Made by a program: the position numbers and the translations under genes. A DNA stretch of 32,297 nt, from NCBI GenBank assembly GCA_028293565.1, contig JAQGON010000173.1, forward strand, positions 1 through 32,297, read 5' to 3'. The DNA is from Verrucomicrobiota bacterium. Lineage in GTDB: Bacteria > Verrucomicrobiota > Verrucomicrobiia > Opitutales > Opitutaceae. How positions within the stretch are numbered: position 1 is the stretch's first letter; each line of letters opens with the position of its first letter. Positions 1 to 7,477 of the stretch are shown piece after piece. Under the pieces are notes generated by a model. That model did not search any database and was not told the DNA's origin. It worked only from the letters and a program-made list of their open reading frames with translations.

Positions 1-21
1 TCAACGCGTACTGAATCATTT

Positions 22-99
22 TTACCGCAAAGGGCGCGAAGGTCGATCACTCGCCTGTATCGGTTTGATCTTCGCGCCCATCGCGCCCTTTGCGGTTAA
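22..99. repeat. Inverted repeat at the 3' end of the first membrane-protein gene
   Basis: Fifteen bases at 24-38 (accgcaaagggcgcg) are exactly complementary to 82-96, and the match extends loosely on both sides, leaving a spacer of about 40 bases. The minus-strand reading of the right arm starts with TTAACCGCAAAGG, and its TAA is the stop codon of the gene at 96-1532. Elements containing accgcaaagg-type words are common intergenic repeats in several bacterial phyla. It could fold as a hairpin after the gene and act as a terminator or mRNA stabiliser, but there is no U-tract, so this is inference. Confidence 0.6.
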
Positions 100-1532
100 T
101 TCCTTCCGAGCAGCCAGCGCACGGCGCGCGAAAGAGGGCCCATCGGTTCGCCGGGCTGGAACGAGGGCGGCAAACGCCCCCGCAGCCGCGGGTCATCCAG
201 CACCGCGGCGACCGTCCCGAGATTCCTCTCGGGGATATAAAGCAGGGGCTTCCCGTTGAACACCGCCGCATCGCGTTTCTCCTGAAACCTCACGGCCAGC
301 ACCACCGGCGCATCCCGGTCCCGCGCCCGCGGCAGGACCAGCCGATGCATCACCTCGATCGAAAGCCCCGCCCAGCCAACAAGGAGAAACACCGCCCAGC
401 CTGCGGCGGCCCACCTGCCCGCCGGCCGCCAGCGTTCGCCCGCCTGACGCGCCAGCGCGATCGCGCACCACGCGTTCGCGATGGCCAGCAACACCAGGAA
501 ATCCGCGTAGCGCGACGGCACGCCGCCCTCGAATTCTCCGCCGCCCCCGCGCGTCCATGCCATCGCGCCGGCCATCGCCATGCCCCACCCGCCGAGCAGC
601 AGGACAAAATCCTCGCCCGCAACACCCCGCCGACGCCGCGCCAGCCGAAGCAGCACCGCCAGGATAATCGGGAAATTCATTCCCCACGCCGCGACCGCCG
701 TCCACACATGCGGCCAAGCGGCAGCCTGTCCCAGCGCGCGGAGGAATTCCCTCGCGGAATGCGGCCGCAACCCGGCGTGCCCCGCGACTTCCGTACGCAA
801 CGCCAATGCCAGCACGACCAGCGCCAGCAACGGCCAGGCGCGCGCCACGTCGCTCCAAGTGACGCGACCTCGCTCAATCCCCCGCAGCACCAAACCCGCC
901 GCCAGCACCCAGGGGACAAGGAGGCCTGCGCCCATTGCGAACATCGCGGCGGTCCCGCAGACGATTCCGGCAAACTGCCGACGGATGGAAGCCCCTTCTC
1001 CACCGAGCAACGCGAACGTCGCGATCGAAAACAGCAGCGCGAAATAAACCGACGACTGAAATCCCCAGAGCACGTTCTGCCAGGCGAGGTGCGGAAGGAA
1101 GGCGGCCACCATCCCGATCGCCACGATCATTCGCCCGCGGCCGGCAAAATTTTCCGCCAGCCGCCACGCGAGCGTCGCCGCCACCAGTGCGCGCAGCACC
1201 GCGATGGCCGCCAGCTGTACCAGAGGATCCCACTGGCCATTGGCGGCGAACAACCCGAGGTCCAGCGCACGCGTCCACGCGATCCGATGTTCGTTGTGCG
1301 GCTGCAGCAAATCCACCGCGCGCCAGCCGCCGTCGACCCAGGCCGGATATAGCTGGCGGCCTTCCGCCGACCACTGGTCCTGATAGGGTATGTCCGTTCC
1401 CGCCCCCGCCACGAGGGCGAGCTGCACGATCAGGACGATGATTCCGGCCGCCATCGCCGGTCCAAGGCGCGACGCGAAGCTGGGATGAGCCGGCGCCGAT
1501 GCGATGTGCGCAGCCGAGAATCGCGCGGTCAT
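96..1532 (-). CDS. Polytopic membrane protein, possible GT-C-type glycosyltransferase
   Basis: The 478-residue protein has roughly ten hydrophobic segments from about residue 28 to 394 and a short hydrophilic C-terminus. The first extracytoplasmic loop carries the acidic word YQDQWSAEG (D52, E57) followed by HNEHRI (79-84). A later loop has SRYADFL (340-346). Acidic residues in the first loop are typical of GT-C glycosyltransferases, which transfer sugars from polyprenyl-phosphate donors outside the cytoplasm, but a Wzy-like polymerase cannot be excluded. The ATG at 1532 was chosen because it overlaps the stop of the upstream GT2 gene as ATGA; the open frame extends further upstream only as a shadow of that gene. 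The two genes are probably co-translated. The stop codon lies in an inverted repeat. I do not recognise a precise family. Confidence 0.75.
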   Translation of the reverse strand: MTARFSAAHIASAPAHPSFASRLGPAMAAGIIVLIVQLALVAGAGTDIPYQDQWSAEGRQLYPAWVDGGWRAVDLLQPHNEHRIAWTRALDLGLFAANGQWDPLVQLAAIAVLRALVAATLAWRLAENFAGRGRMIVAIGMVAAFLPHLAWQNVLWGFQSSVYFALLFSIATFALLGGEGASIRRQFAGIVCGTAAMFAMGAGLLVPWVLAAGLVLRGIERGRVTWSDVARAWPLLALVVLALALRTEVAGHAGLRPHSAREFLRALGQAAAWPHVWTAVAAWGMNFPIILAVLLRLARRRRGVAGEDFVLLLGGWGMAMAGAMAWTRGGGGEFEGGVPSRYADFLVLLAIANAWCAIALARQAGERWRPAGRWAAAGWAVFLLVGWAGLSIEVMHRLVLPRARDRDAPVVLAVRFQEKRDAAVFNGKPLLYIPERNLGTVAAVLDDPRLRGRLPPSFQPGEPMGPLSRAVRWLLGRN

Positions 1533-2440
1533 GGCGGCCGCACCTCGTGGCGGCCCTGCAGCGCCGCGCGGCCTCGTGCCAGGATTTTCCAGGCGCCAAA
1601 GGCCGCCCGGTATTTCCACCGCACCACCGCCGAGCGGCGCGGATTGAAATGTTTGAGGTAAACGTCGCGGTTCGCGTCGAAGATCGCCGCCGACATCGCC
1701 GCGTGGTCCTTCGCCACGCTCACTCCCTTGAGGTGGACGATGCTCACGCTGCCGTCGTAAACAATCTTCCACCCCGCCCGGGCGACGCGGATGCACAGGT
1801 CGAGATCGTCGCCATACATGAAAAAATCGGGGTCAAACACCGCGCCGTCCGGCGCGACCTCCTCCAGCATGCGCCGCGGCGCCAGCATGAACGCGCCGTT
1901 GATCGCCCCCACTTCGTAGCTGCCGTCGACCGGCCGGTGCGTGAGATTGTAGCCGGCGAAGAGCGCCCGCCCCGGAAACGCCGCCGCCAGCCCACTCGCG
2001 CGGCAAAAACCGTCCCACGGCGTGGGGATGCCGCGCCGGCAGGCCAGGTCCATCGAGCCGTCGGCGCGGACCAGTCGCGGCGAGATCAATCCGATGCGCG
2101 GGTCCGCCCGCAGGCGCGCGAGGCAGTGGGACAACGCCGCGCCGTTGCTCACGGTGTCCGGGTTGAGAAACAAGACCGCCTCCCCGCGCGTGCGCGCATA
2201 GCCGAGATTGTTGGCCCGTCCGAAACCGAGGTTCTCGCCGACGGCGACATACTCCACCTCGGGGAACCGGCCGCGCACGATGCGGCCGGTGCCGTCCGCC
2301 GGGAAATTATCCACCACGACAATCTCCACCTCCCGCCCTTCCAGCGAACGCGGCAGCGACGCCAGACAGGCCGCGATCTCGTCCTCGGATTTGTAGGCGA
2401 CGACGACGACGGAGAGCAGCGGCGTGTTCGACGTGGACAC
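1529..2440 (-). CDS. GT2-family glycosyltransferase, rhamnosyltransferase (WbbL)-like
   Basis: The 303-residue soluble protein transfers a sugar from a nucleotide donor to a glycan acceptor at the cytoplasmic face. It has the GT-A signature of the WbbL/RfbN branch: a strand at residues 8-15 ending VVVVAY, VVVDN (41-45), GENLGFGRANN (68-78), the metal-binding equivalent LNPD (92-95), and FFMYGDDLDLCIR (206-218) with the conserved acidic cluster. The open frame begins upstream at 2683, but that extension overlaps the divergent GT2 gene and lacks domain signal. I therefore place the start at the GTG at 2440, ten residues before the first strand. No clear ribosome-binding site is seen. The stop overlaps the start of the membrane-protein gene downstream (ATGA). 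The sugar specificity cannot be read from sequence. Confidence 0.87.
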   Translation of the reverse strand: MSTSNTPLLSVVVVAYKSEDEIAACLASLPRSLEGREVEIVVVDNFPADGTGRIVRGRFPEVEYVAVGENLGFGRANNLGYARTRGEAVLFLNPDTVSNGAALSHCLARLRADPRIGLISPRLVRADGSMDLACRRGIPTPWDGFCRASGLAAAFPGRALFAGYNLTHRPVDGSYEVGAINGAFMLAPRRMLEEVAPDGAVFDPDFFMYGDDLDLCIRVARAGWKIVYDGSVSIVHLKGVSVAKDHAAMSAAIFDANRDVYLKHFNPRRSAVVRWKYRAAFGAWKILARGRAALQGRHEVRPP

Positions 2441-2474
2441 TTTGCGACGCTGTGCGATGCTGCGCGTGAACGCA

Positions 2475-3221
2475 ATGCCTCCCGATTCGCCGCCGCTCAT
2501 CAGCGTCATTGTCGTCTGCAAGAACCCCGGCACGCGGCTCCACTCGGCACTCGCCAGCGTCTGGAACCAGCGCGGCGTCCAGCCTGAACTCATCGTCGTC
2601 GACGGCGCGTCGACCGATGGCACGGTTCCCTGGCTCGAGTCCCGCCGCGCGCAAATCGCCACGCTGATTTCCGAGCCCGACAACGGGGTCTATGCCGCCA
2701 TGAACAAGGGCCTCGCCGCCGCGCGGGGCGAGTGGGTGCTGTTCCTCGGCTCGGATGACGAGCTCGGCGGCGAAATCGCGCTGAGCGAAATGCTCGCCTT
2801 CCTTCGCAGCACGGGCAGCGGCGTGGTCGTCGGCGAAACCGGGTACCGCGACGGCCGCGTCTACCGGCTTGCGGCCGCACCCCGGCCCATCGCCCGGAAT
2901 TTCGTGCACCACCAGGGTGCGTTTTACCGCCGCACGCTTTTTCTCGAAAACGGCGGCTTCGATGGCTCGCTCGCGATCATGGCCGATTACGATTTCAATC
3001 TCCGGCTCTGGAAAAATCACGTGCGCTTCAAGCCCGCCAGCCTGCGCATCGCGACGTGTTCGCCGGGGGGCCTGAGCGACGCGGGACGCTGGCGGGGCTA
3101 TCGCGAGGAAATCGGGGTGCGTCACCGGCACTTTGCCGCCTGGCGCTGCGTCGCGTGGGATGCGCTCACCGTGATCCGCTACCTGCGCAAAAAAATTCTC
3201 CGCAGCCTGGCCAGCGACTGA
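2475..3221 (+). CDS. GT2-family glycosyltransferase, WcaA/WcaE-like
   Basis: The predicted protein has 248 residues and is a cytoplasmic GT-A enzyme. It shows ISVIVVCKN (9-17), VVDGASTDGT (41-50), the subfamily hallmark SEPDNGVYAAMNKG (66-79), the metal-binding region LGSDDE (91-96), HHQGAFYRR (145-153) and MADYDFNLRL (169-178). This branch is common in colanic-acid and other exopolysaccharide clusters. ATG alternatives at 2424 and 2457 exist, but the ATG at 2475 best fits the domain start. The gene is the only plus-strand gene among the first twelve. Its start lies 34 bases from the divergent GT2 start, and its 3' end overlaps the convergent GT8-like gene by 43 bases, so it may have been inserted or inverted. 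Confidence 0.88.
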   Translation: MPPDSPPLISVIVVCKNPGTRLHSALASVWNQRGVQPELIVVDGASTDGTVPWLESRRAQIATLISEPDNGVYAAMNKGLAAARGEWVLFLGSDDELGGEIALSEMLAFLRSTGSGVVVGETGYRDGRVYRLAAAPRPIARNFVHHQGAFYRRTLFLENGGFDGSLAIMADYDFNLRLWKNHVRFKPASLRIATCSPGGLSDAGRWRGYREEIGVRHRHFAAWRCVAWDALTVIRYLRKKILRSLASD

Positions 3222-4240
3222 CCCGACCAGCGGCCGAGTCCAAGGCGCCCGGCCCAAAAACCGTCGCCGACCCGCAGCCAGTCGCTGCCCCAAAATGCCC
3301 GCAACGCCAGGCCGCGCCAGAATTCACGGCCGAGCCGGGCGGGCCGTCGCGGGAAATCGAAATCGGGATGGAGCGACCGGATTTCTTCGCGCGCCGACCG
3401 CAGGGCTCGCCAGTAAGGGCCGTAGATCGCCGAACGCAGGCGCCGCGGCATGACGCCGTAGTCGAGCTGGCCGGATTGCCACCAGGCATCGCCCCAGATC
3501 GGGCGAAAGCGCGCAAAATGAAACAGGACGAGCCGGGAGCCGTCGGCCGTCACCACCCCTTCGCGGGAAACGTCCAGCCGATGTCGGCGCCAGTTCCAGG
3601 GCGCCAGGTTCACCCCCGGATCGTCCAGCACGAGCAGCGCGGCGCCCCATTGTAGCGGCCAGGCGTCGAGATATTTCTGGTCCGCGTAACGTCCTTCCTC
3701 CAGGCGGTCGTGACACCACTCGAGGCACCGTCGCCGCCAGTCGTCCAGACACGCCGTGCCCATCGCATCGTTACGAAACGACTCCACACCGACATTGAAA
3801 ACGCCGTGCTGCTCGTAGTGTTTCAGCCATTCGGGAAAACGGTGCGCCGTGATGAGAATGCTCGCGCTGGCCCGGTCCATGGCCTCGAAGATCGCCGCCG
3901 GGCTGGAAAAGAAAAACGTGTCCGCGTCGACGTACGTGATCCGCCCGATCTCCGGATGGGTCCGGAGCAGCCAGCGCGGCCAGCACGGCGAGAGCGTGAA
4001 GAAATACTCGACGCGTGAGCGATTCGCTTTCGCGGCGATCAATTCCGGATCGTCCGCCTCCAGGGCATCCAGCGCAACGACCCGAATCCCGCTGCCCATT
4101 TTGCGCAGGACGTCCGCGGCGGATTCATCGAGCGCGAGCACCCAAAGCACCGCCCCGGGATCGTGCACGGCCAGCGAGCGAGCCAGCGCGAGGCCCTGGA
4201 TCAGGAACCCGCGGTCGAAATAGGTGCAGTAATGATTCAT
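3179..4240 (-). CDS. GT8-like glycosyltransferase
   Basis: This 353-residue soluble protein resembles nucleotide-sugar-dependent GT-A enzymes of the GT8 type. It begins directly with the first strand (NHYCTYFDRGFL), which argues for the ATG at 4240. YVDADTFFF (103-111) contains the DXD metal and donor site. FNVGVESFRND (148-158) and YADQKYLD (185-192) match the acceptor-side N-x-G and DQ-x-x-L elements seen in GT8 relatives. The C-terminal 100 residues are basic and Trp/Arg-rich (for example FWRGLALRAFWGS), perhaps for peripheral membrane contact. It is the last gene of the long minus-strand block, 13 bases downstream of a methyltransferase gene, and overlaps the convergent GT2 gene tail-to-tail. 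Sugar and linkage are unknown. Confidence 0.82.
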   Translation of the reverse strand: MNHYCTYFDRGFLIQGLALARSLAVHDPGAVLWVLALDESAADVLRKMGSGIRVVALDALEADDPELIAAKANRSRVEYFFTLSPCWPRWLLRTHPEIGRITYVDADTFFFSSPAAIFEAMDRASASILITAHRFPEWLKHYEQHGVFNVGVESFRNDAMGTACLDDWRRRCLEWCHDRLEEGRYADQKYLDAWPLQWGAALLVLDDPGVNLAPWNWRRHRLDVSREGVVTADGSRLVLFHFARFRPIWGDAWWQSGQLDYGVMPRRLRSAIYGPYWRALRSAREEIRSLHPDFDFPRRPARLGREFWRGLALRAFWGSDWLRVGDGFWAGRLGLGRWSGQSLARLRRIFLRR

Positions 4241-4253
4241 CCGCCCTGATTCC

Positions 4254-4994
4254 TCACCGGGCCGCCCCGTCCGCGCGTTTTTTCGCCCAGACCACGTTGT
4301 CGAGGTAAAAGTCCTCGTTCCCCGGAAGAACGGCGCCGAGGACCGCGCCCGCGACGTTCACCGGCGCGATGAGGGCCAGCTGGGTGGCCAGGTTCACCCA
4401 TCGGTTGCGGGTCACCACGACCTTGTAGAGCCACGCCGAGGCGAGCTGCGCCACCGCGCGCGCGTCCGCCATGCTCTTCCGTTGGACGATCACCTCAAAT
4501 CCGGCGCGCTCCAACAACGCCCGCAGTCCAAACGAGGTATACCGCCCATAATCGTGGGGCTGCTCGTGCTCGTCCCACATAGCGGGAACGGTCAGCAGCA
4601 GGCTTCCGCCCGGACGAAGCACCCGGCGGATCTCCGCCAGGAAAGCCTCCGGCGCGAACACGTGCTCGAGCACCTGGGAGCACAGCACGCCGTCGAACCG
4701 GCCATCGGGCAGCGGAAAAAATTTCCCGTCGTAGAACACGTCGGCGGCCCCGAGGGATCGGGTCAGCGCGTTGTCCACATCCAGCCCGACGTACTGGGTC
4801 GCCGGGATGTGCGCCCGGTAAGGCTTGCTTCCGCAGCCCACGTCAAGGACCTCGCCGGTCAGCTCCCGGAACAGCGGCCGCAGCGTCTCGATCAGCCCGT
4901 GCCGCGCAAAATAAAACGGATTGACCAGCAGGCCGAGGAGGCCCGGCTCGAATTGTTCGCGGCGCCAGCGGGCGCGGAGAGGCGTCGTTGTCAC
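4254..4994 (-). CDS. Class I SAM-dependent methyltransferase (Methyltransf_11 type)
   Basis: The 246-residue protein has the Rossmann SAM-binding core: motif I VLDVGCGSKPYR (49-60), the acidic motif II region YVGLDVDN (68-75), FDGVLCSQVLEHV (100-112) and LRPGGSLLLTVP (126-137). Hydrophobic segments near the C-terminus may anchor it to the membrane. The GTG at 4994 was chosen because it overlaps the stop of the upstream glycosyltransferase gene (GTGA); the longer open frame upstream is its shadow. In this context it probably methylates a sugar hydroxyl or carboxyl of the nascent glycan or lipid-linked intermediate, which is inference. The GT8-like gene follows 13 bases later. Confidence 0.87.
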   Translation of the reverse strand: MTTTPLRARWRREQFEPGLLGLLVNPFYFARHGLIETLRPLFRELTGEVLDVGCGSKPYRAHIPATQYVGLDVDNALTRSLGAADVFYDGKFFPLPDGRFDGVLCSQVLEHVFAPEAFLAEIRRVLRPGGSLLLTVPAMWDEHEQPHDYGRYTSFGLRALLERAGFEVIVQRKSMADARAVAQLASAWLYKVVVTRNRWVNLATQLALIAPVNVAGAVLGAVLPGNEDFYLDNVVWAKKRADGAAR

Positions 4995-5890
4995 GGGGCG
5001 GTTCGGCTCTCCCAGCTGCGACGCAGCCGGCGAAGGATTTTTCGCGCGAGCCTGAACCGCACCGGCGGATTGGCCGCCCGCCACAATTCGCGGCACTGCG
5101 GATTTTCCCGCGGCTCGGGCCAGGCCGCCGGGGGCGCGGGGCGCACGACGGGGTTCGCCCAGGCTCCGGCCAGCGCGGCGTTCGTCGCCGTCGCGTCGAA
5201 TCCGCAGTGGTCCACCATCGACCAGGGCGGTCGCAGGCAAAGCCCGCGGTGCTGGAGGTGATGATAAATCCACCGCACGGCCCACGTGTTCTTGCGCTCC
5301 GCCTCCGCCGCCATCACCGGCAAATCCGCGCCATAGGCATCGGCGCTCACTCCGCCCTGCTCGGCCGCGGCCAGTTTTTCGCGGGCGGTCTGGTCCGTCA
5401 TCCCGCGCCAGGACCGCGGCCACGTCCCCCACACCCAGCACTCGGCGCGTCCGTCAAAATACGGCTCCTCGCCGATCCCCGACGGCGTCACGCGCGGGTG
5501 GGTCCAGGCCGTGATGCTCATCACCCGCGGATCGGACGCGTACCGGCGCAGGGCCGCACACGTCCACGCATAGGTTCCCGGCGCGGCGACGAGATCGTCC
5601 TCCCAGACAATGAAGGCGTCATGTTTCGCCGCGATCTCGCCCACTCCGCCGAGGATATTGCGCCCCAGGCCCAGATTCGCGGAGCGCTCCACGATTTTGA
5701 CCTCGGCCCAGTCGATCGCCCGCAGCTGCTCCCGCACCGCCGCGACGCCAGCCGCATCGGCCGGCCCTTTCGATCCGTCGGCGTAGGCATGGATCAGCGG
5801 CACTCCATTTTCGCGAAGGCACTCCAGGGTGCGCCGCAGGTGGTCGGGCCGCGCGTAGGCGAAGAGCACCACTGGAATCACGCTGCTCAT
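4991..5890 (-). CDS. HlpA-like glycosyltransferase (GT-A, GNT-I-like fold)
   Basis: The 299-residue protein opens with VIPVVLFAYARPDHLRRTL (4-22), the N-terminal signature of the bacterial family often labelled hemolytic protein HlpA-like, which is related to GT13/GNT-I. ERSANLGLGRNI (68-79) and IVWEDDL (94-100) follow, the EDD being the expected metal and donor-binding acidic cluster. The Trp-rich centre (AECWVWGTWPRSW, starting near 148) is also typical. It is predicted to act in the cytoplasm on a lipid-linked glycan. The ATG at 5890 overlaps the flippase stop (ATGA), and its own stop overlaps the methyltransferase GTG, so three genes are translationally coupled. Donor sugar unknown. Confidence 0.82.
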   Translation of the reverse strand: MSSVIPVVLFAYARPDHLRRTLECLRENGVPLIHAYADGSKGPADAAGVAAVREQLRAIDWAEVKIVERSANLGLGRNILGGVGEIAAKHDAFIVWEDDLVAAPGTYAWTCAALRRYASDPRVMSITAWTHPRVTPSGIGEEPYFDGRAECWVWGTWPRSWRGMTDQTAREKLAAAEQGGVSADAYGADLPVMAAEAERKNTWAVRWIYHHLQHRGLCLRPPWSMVDHCGFDATATNAALAGAWANPVVRPAPPAAWPEPRENPQCRELWRAANPPVRFRLARKILRRLRRSWESRTAP

Positions 5891-7206
5891 GTCCGGCGCA
5901 GGTATCTCCAGCCGAGCAGGGGAACGAGCAGCGCCCTCGTCTGCATCCGCGCCGTGGAGCGGGTGGCGGCGGAGAAATAGGACGACAGCCACGACGCGAA
6001 GGCCTGGGACACCACCGTCGCCGCCGCGGCGCCCAAGCCTCCCCAGCGGGGAATGACCATGACATTGAGCACGATGTTGATCACCGCGCCCGTGAGGGTC
6101 GCATAGAGATAGAATTGCTGCAGTCCTTCATTCACGAGCCACTGGCTGCGAGCGACGCCGATGAAGACAAAGACACTCGACCAGATGTGCACCACCACAA
6201 TCGGCGCCGATGCCGCGAAGGTCGGCCCGTATGCGACGCGGATCACCCACGGCGCGGCCAACGCCATGGGAACCGAAAGCGCATAGGCCACCGTGGCGTT
6301 CACGTCGTAGTAATGCTGCAGCCGTTCGCCGTAGGCCTGGTCGCCGCGTTCGCGCGCGCGCATCAACGCCGGCAGCAGGCTGGCGCCGAGGGCGATCGGA
6401 AAAAAATACCAGATCTCGGTCAGCCGCGTCGCCGCCGAATAGATTCCCACCGCACCGGGCCCGGCGAGATGACGCAGCATGACTTCGTCGATCTTCATAT
6501 ACAGCGTGATCGCGAGACCCGCGAACATCAGCGGCCACGACTCCAGAAAGAGCCGCCGCATCGTCGCCGCCTTCGCCGCCTTCCAGCTGAACTGCAGCCC
6601 CGCCCGGCGGGCGAGCCACGTGATTCCGACCGCGGCCAGCGCGGACTCCATCACGACCGCCAGTCCGAATGCCGCCAGCGGGGCGTCTTGGACGACGAGG
6701 AGCAGGCGCACGCCGGCCGCCGCCGCCAGTGCCGCCGTCTGGGCCATCACCGCGAACTTCGCCCGCAGATGCGCCTGGAGCCACAAATCCGACACCAGCC
6801 AGGCCGGCTGGAACAACGTCACCGCCAGGATCATGAGCAGCCGCCGCTCCTCCGCGGTGGGCGACCACGTCGTGAGCACGATCAGGCCCAGCACCGTCAC
6901 CAAGCCCGCCATCAGCCGGAGCGCCGCCGCGCTCGCGAGCAAGCCAGCCTCGCTGCCCGAGGACTTCAGCAGGTCCCGTTTCACCACCGCCTCCAGCCCG
7001 AGTCCCGCCACGCCGCTGAGGAGCGTGACCACCGCGATGCAGTAACTCAGCACCCCGAGACGCTCGGGTCCCAGATGCCGGGCGACGACAAAGCCGACAA
7101 CCACGCTCAGGACAAAACGCACCGCCCGCTCGCCAATCAGCCAGCCGAGGTTGACCGCCGCCCTTTGAAAACCGGATTTGGCGAAGACATCGGCCAGTGG
7201 CAGCAT
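5887..7206 (-). CDS. Wzx-like polysaccharide flippase (MOP superfamily)
   Basis: The 439-residue protein is almost entirely hydrophobic, with about twelve membrane segments. The N-terminal VVARHLGPERLGVLSY (41-56) is the family's entry signature, and the central YMKIDEVMLRHLAGPGAVG (236-254) with following YSAATRL matches the seventh-helix region of polysaccharide transporters. It would flip undecaprenyl-pyrophosphate-linked repeat units from the cytoplasmic to the outer leaflet. The ATG at 7206 gives the usual family length; the longer open frame runs into a repeat element (7293-7421) and is rejected. It is followed by three coupled genes for assembly enzymes and preceded by the aminotransferase gene across a 271-base gap, so it may have its own promoter. 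No Wzy polymerase is assigned beside it. Confidence 0.9.
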   Translation of the reverse strand: MLPLADVFAKSGFQRAAVNLGWLIGERAVRFVLSVVVGFVVARHLGPERLGVLSYCIAVVTLLSGVAGLGLEAVVKRDLLKSSGSEAGLLASAAALRLMAGLVTVLGLIVLTTWSPTAEERRLLMILAVTLFQPAWLVSDLWLQAHLRAKFAVMAQTAALAAAAGVRLLLVVQDAPLAAFGLAVVMESALAAVGITWLARRAGLQFSWKAAKAATMRRLFLESWPLMFAGLAITLYMKIDEVMLRHLAGPGAVGIYSAATRLTEIWYFFPIALGASLLPALMRARERGDQAYGERLQHYYDVNATVAYALSVPMALAAPWVIRVAYGPTFAASAPIVVVHIWSSVFVFIGVARSQWLVNEGLQQFYLYATLTGAVINIVLNVMVIPRWGGLGAAAATVVSQAFASWLSSYFSAATRSTARMQTRALLVPLLGWRYLRRT

Positions 7207-7292
7207 TCGCGCGACGATGAATTCGGCCTTCCGCTCCGTCAAGGGCAGCGCCGCGCCCGTAATGATACGGTGCAGACTTCCGCGGGTGGAAT

Positions 7293-7421
7293 GCGTTGTC
7301 GCAGACCCTGAGCTTGTCGAACGGGCCCTAAACGCGTTGGAGGCTCCGTCGACCACCAAGGTCCGCTCGCGCCAACAGCGCATTGAGGCCCGTTCGACAA
7401 GCCCAGGGTCTGCGACAATGC
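7293..7421. repeat. REP/BIME-like inverted repeat with 35-base arms
   Basis: The left arm (7293-7327) and the reverse complement of the right arm (7387-7421) agree at 33 of 35 positions. Both contain cgcagaccctg and cttgtcgaacgggcc, a word related to the widespread bacterial intergenic palindrome ccttcgacaagctcaggg. The 59-base centre also shows partial complementarity (gcgttgg near the left, ccaacagcgc near the right). The element sits between the aminotransferase stop and the flippase start, both on the minus strand. A hairpin here could attenuate transcription or protect the upstream mRNA. No transposase is present. Confidence 0.8.
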
Positions 7422-7477
7422 GCTCGAGCCGAGGCAAACTGGACCGCCACCGCCGCGACGCGTCGCCCGCCCTGCGG

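Noticed and set aside
22-99. Rho-independent terminator
   Set aside because: The stem has a spacer of about 40 bases and no T-tract on either strand, so it is reported only as a repeat.
90-1352. A 420-codon plus-strand open frame over the first membrane-protein gene
   Set aside because: The translation is Arg/Pro/His/Gln-rich without domains, while the opposite strand gives a coherent polytopic protein.
96-1532. Definite Wzy O-antigen polymerase
   Set aside because: Wzy proteins are too variable to call by eye, and this one has a first-loop acidic motif and NEHRI word more suggestive of GT-C; left as a possibility.
7293-7421. CRISPR array or IS remnant
   Set aside because: Only one inverted pair is present, with no regularly spaced direct repeats and no transposase fragment.
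7207-7437. Upstream extension of the flippase reading frame
   Set aside because: It passes through the inverted-repeat element and lacks homology-like features; the flippase N-terminus is typical from 7206.
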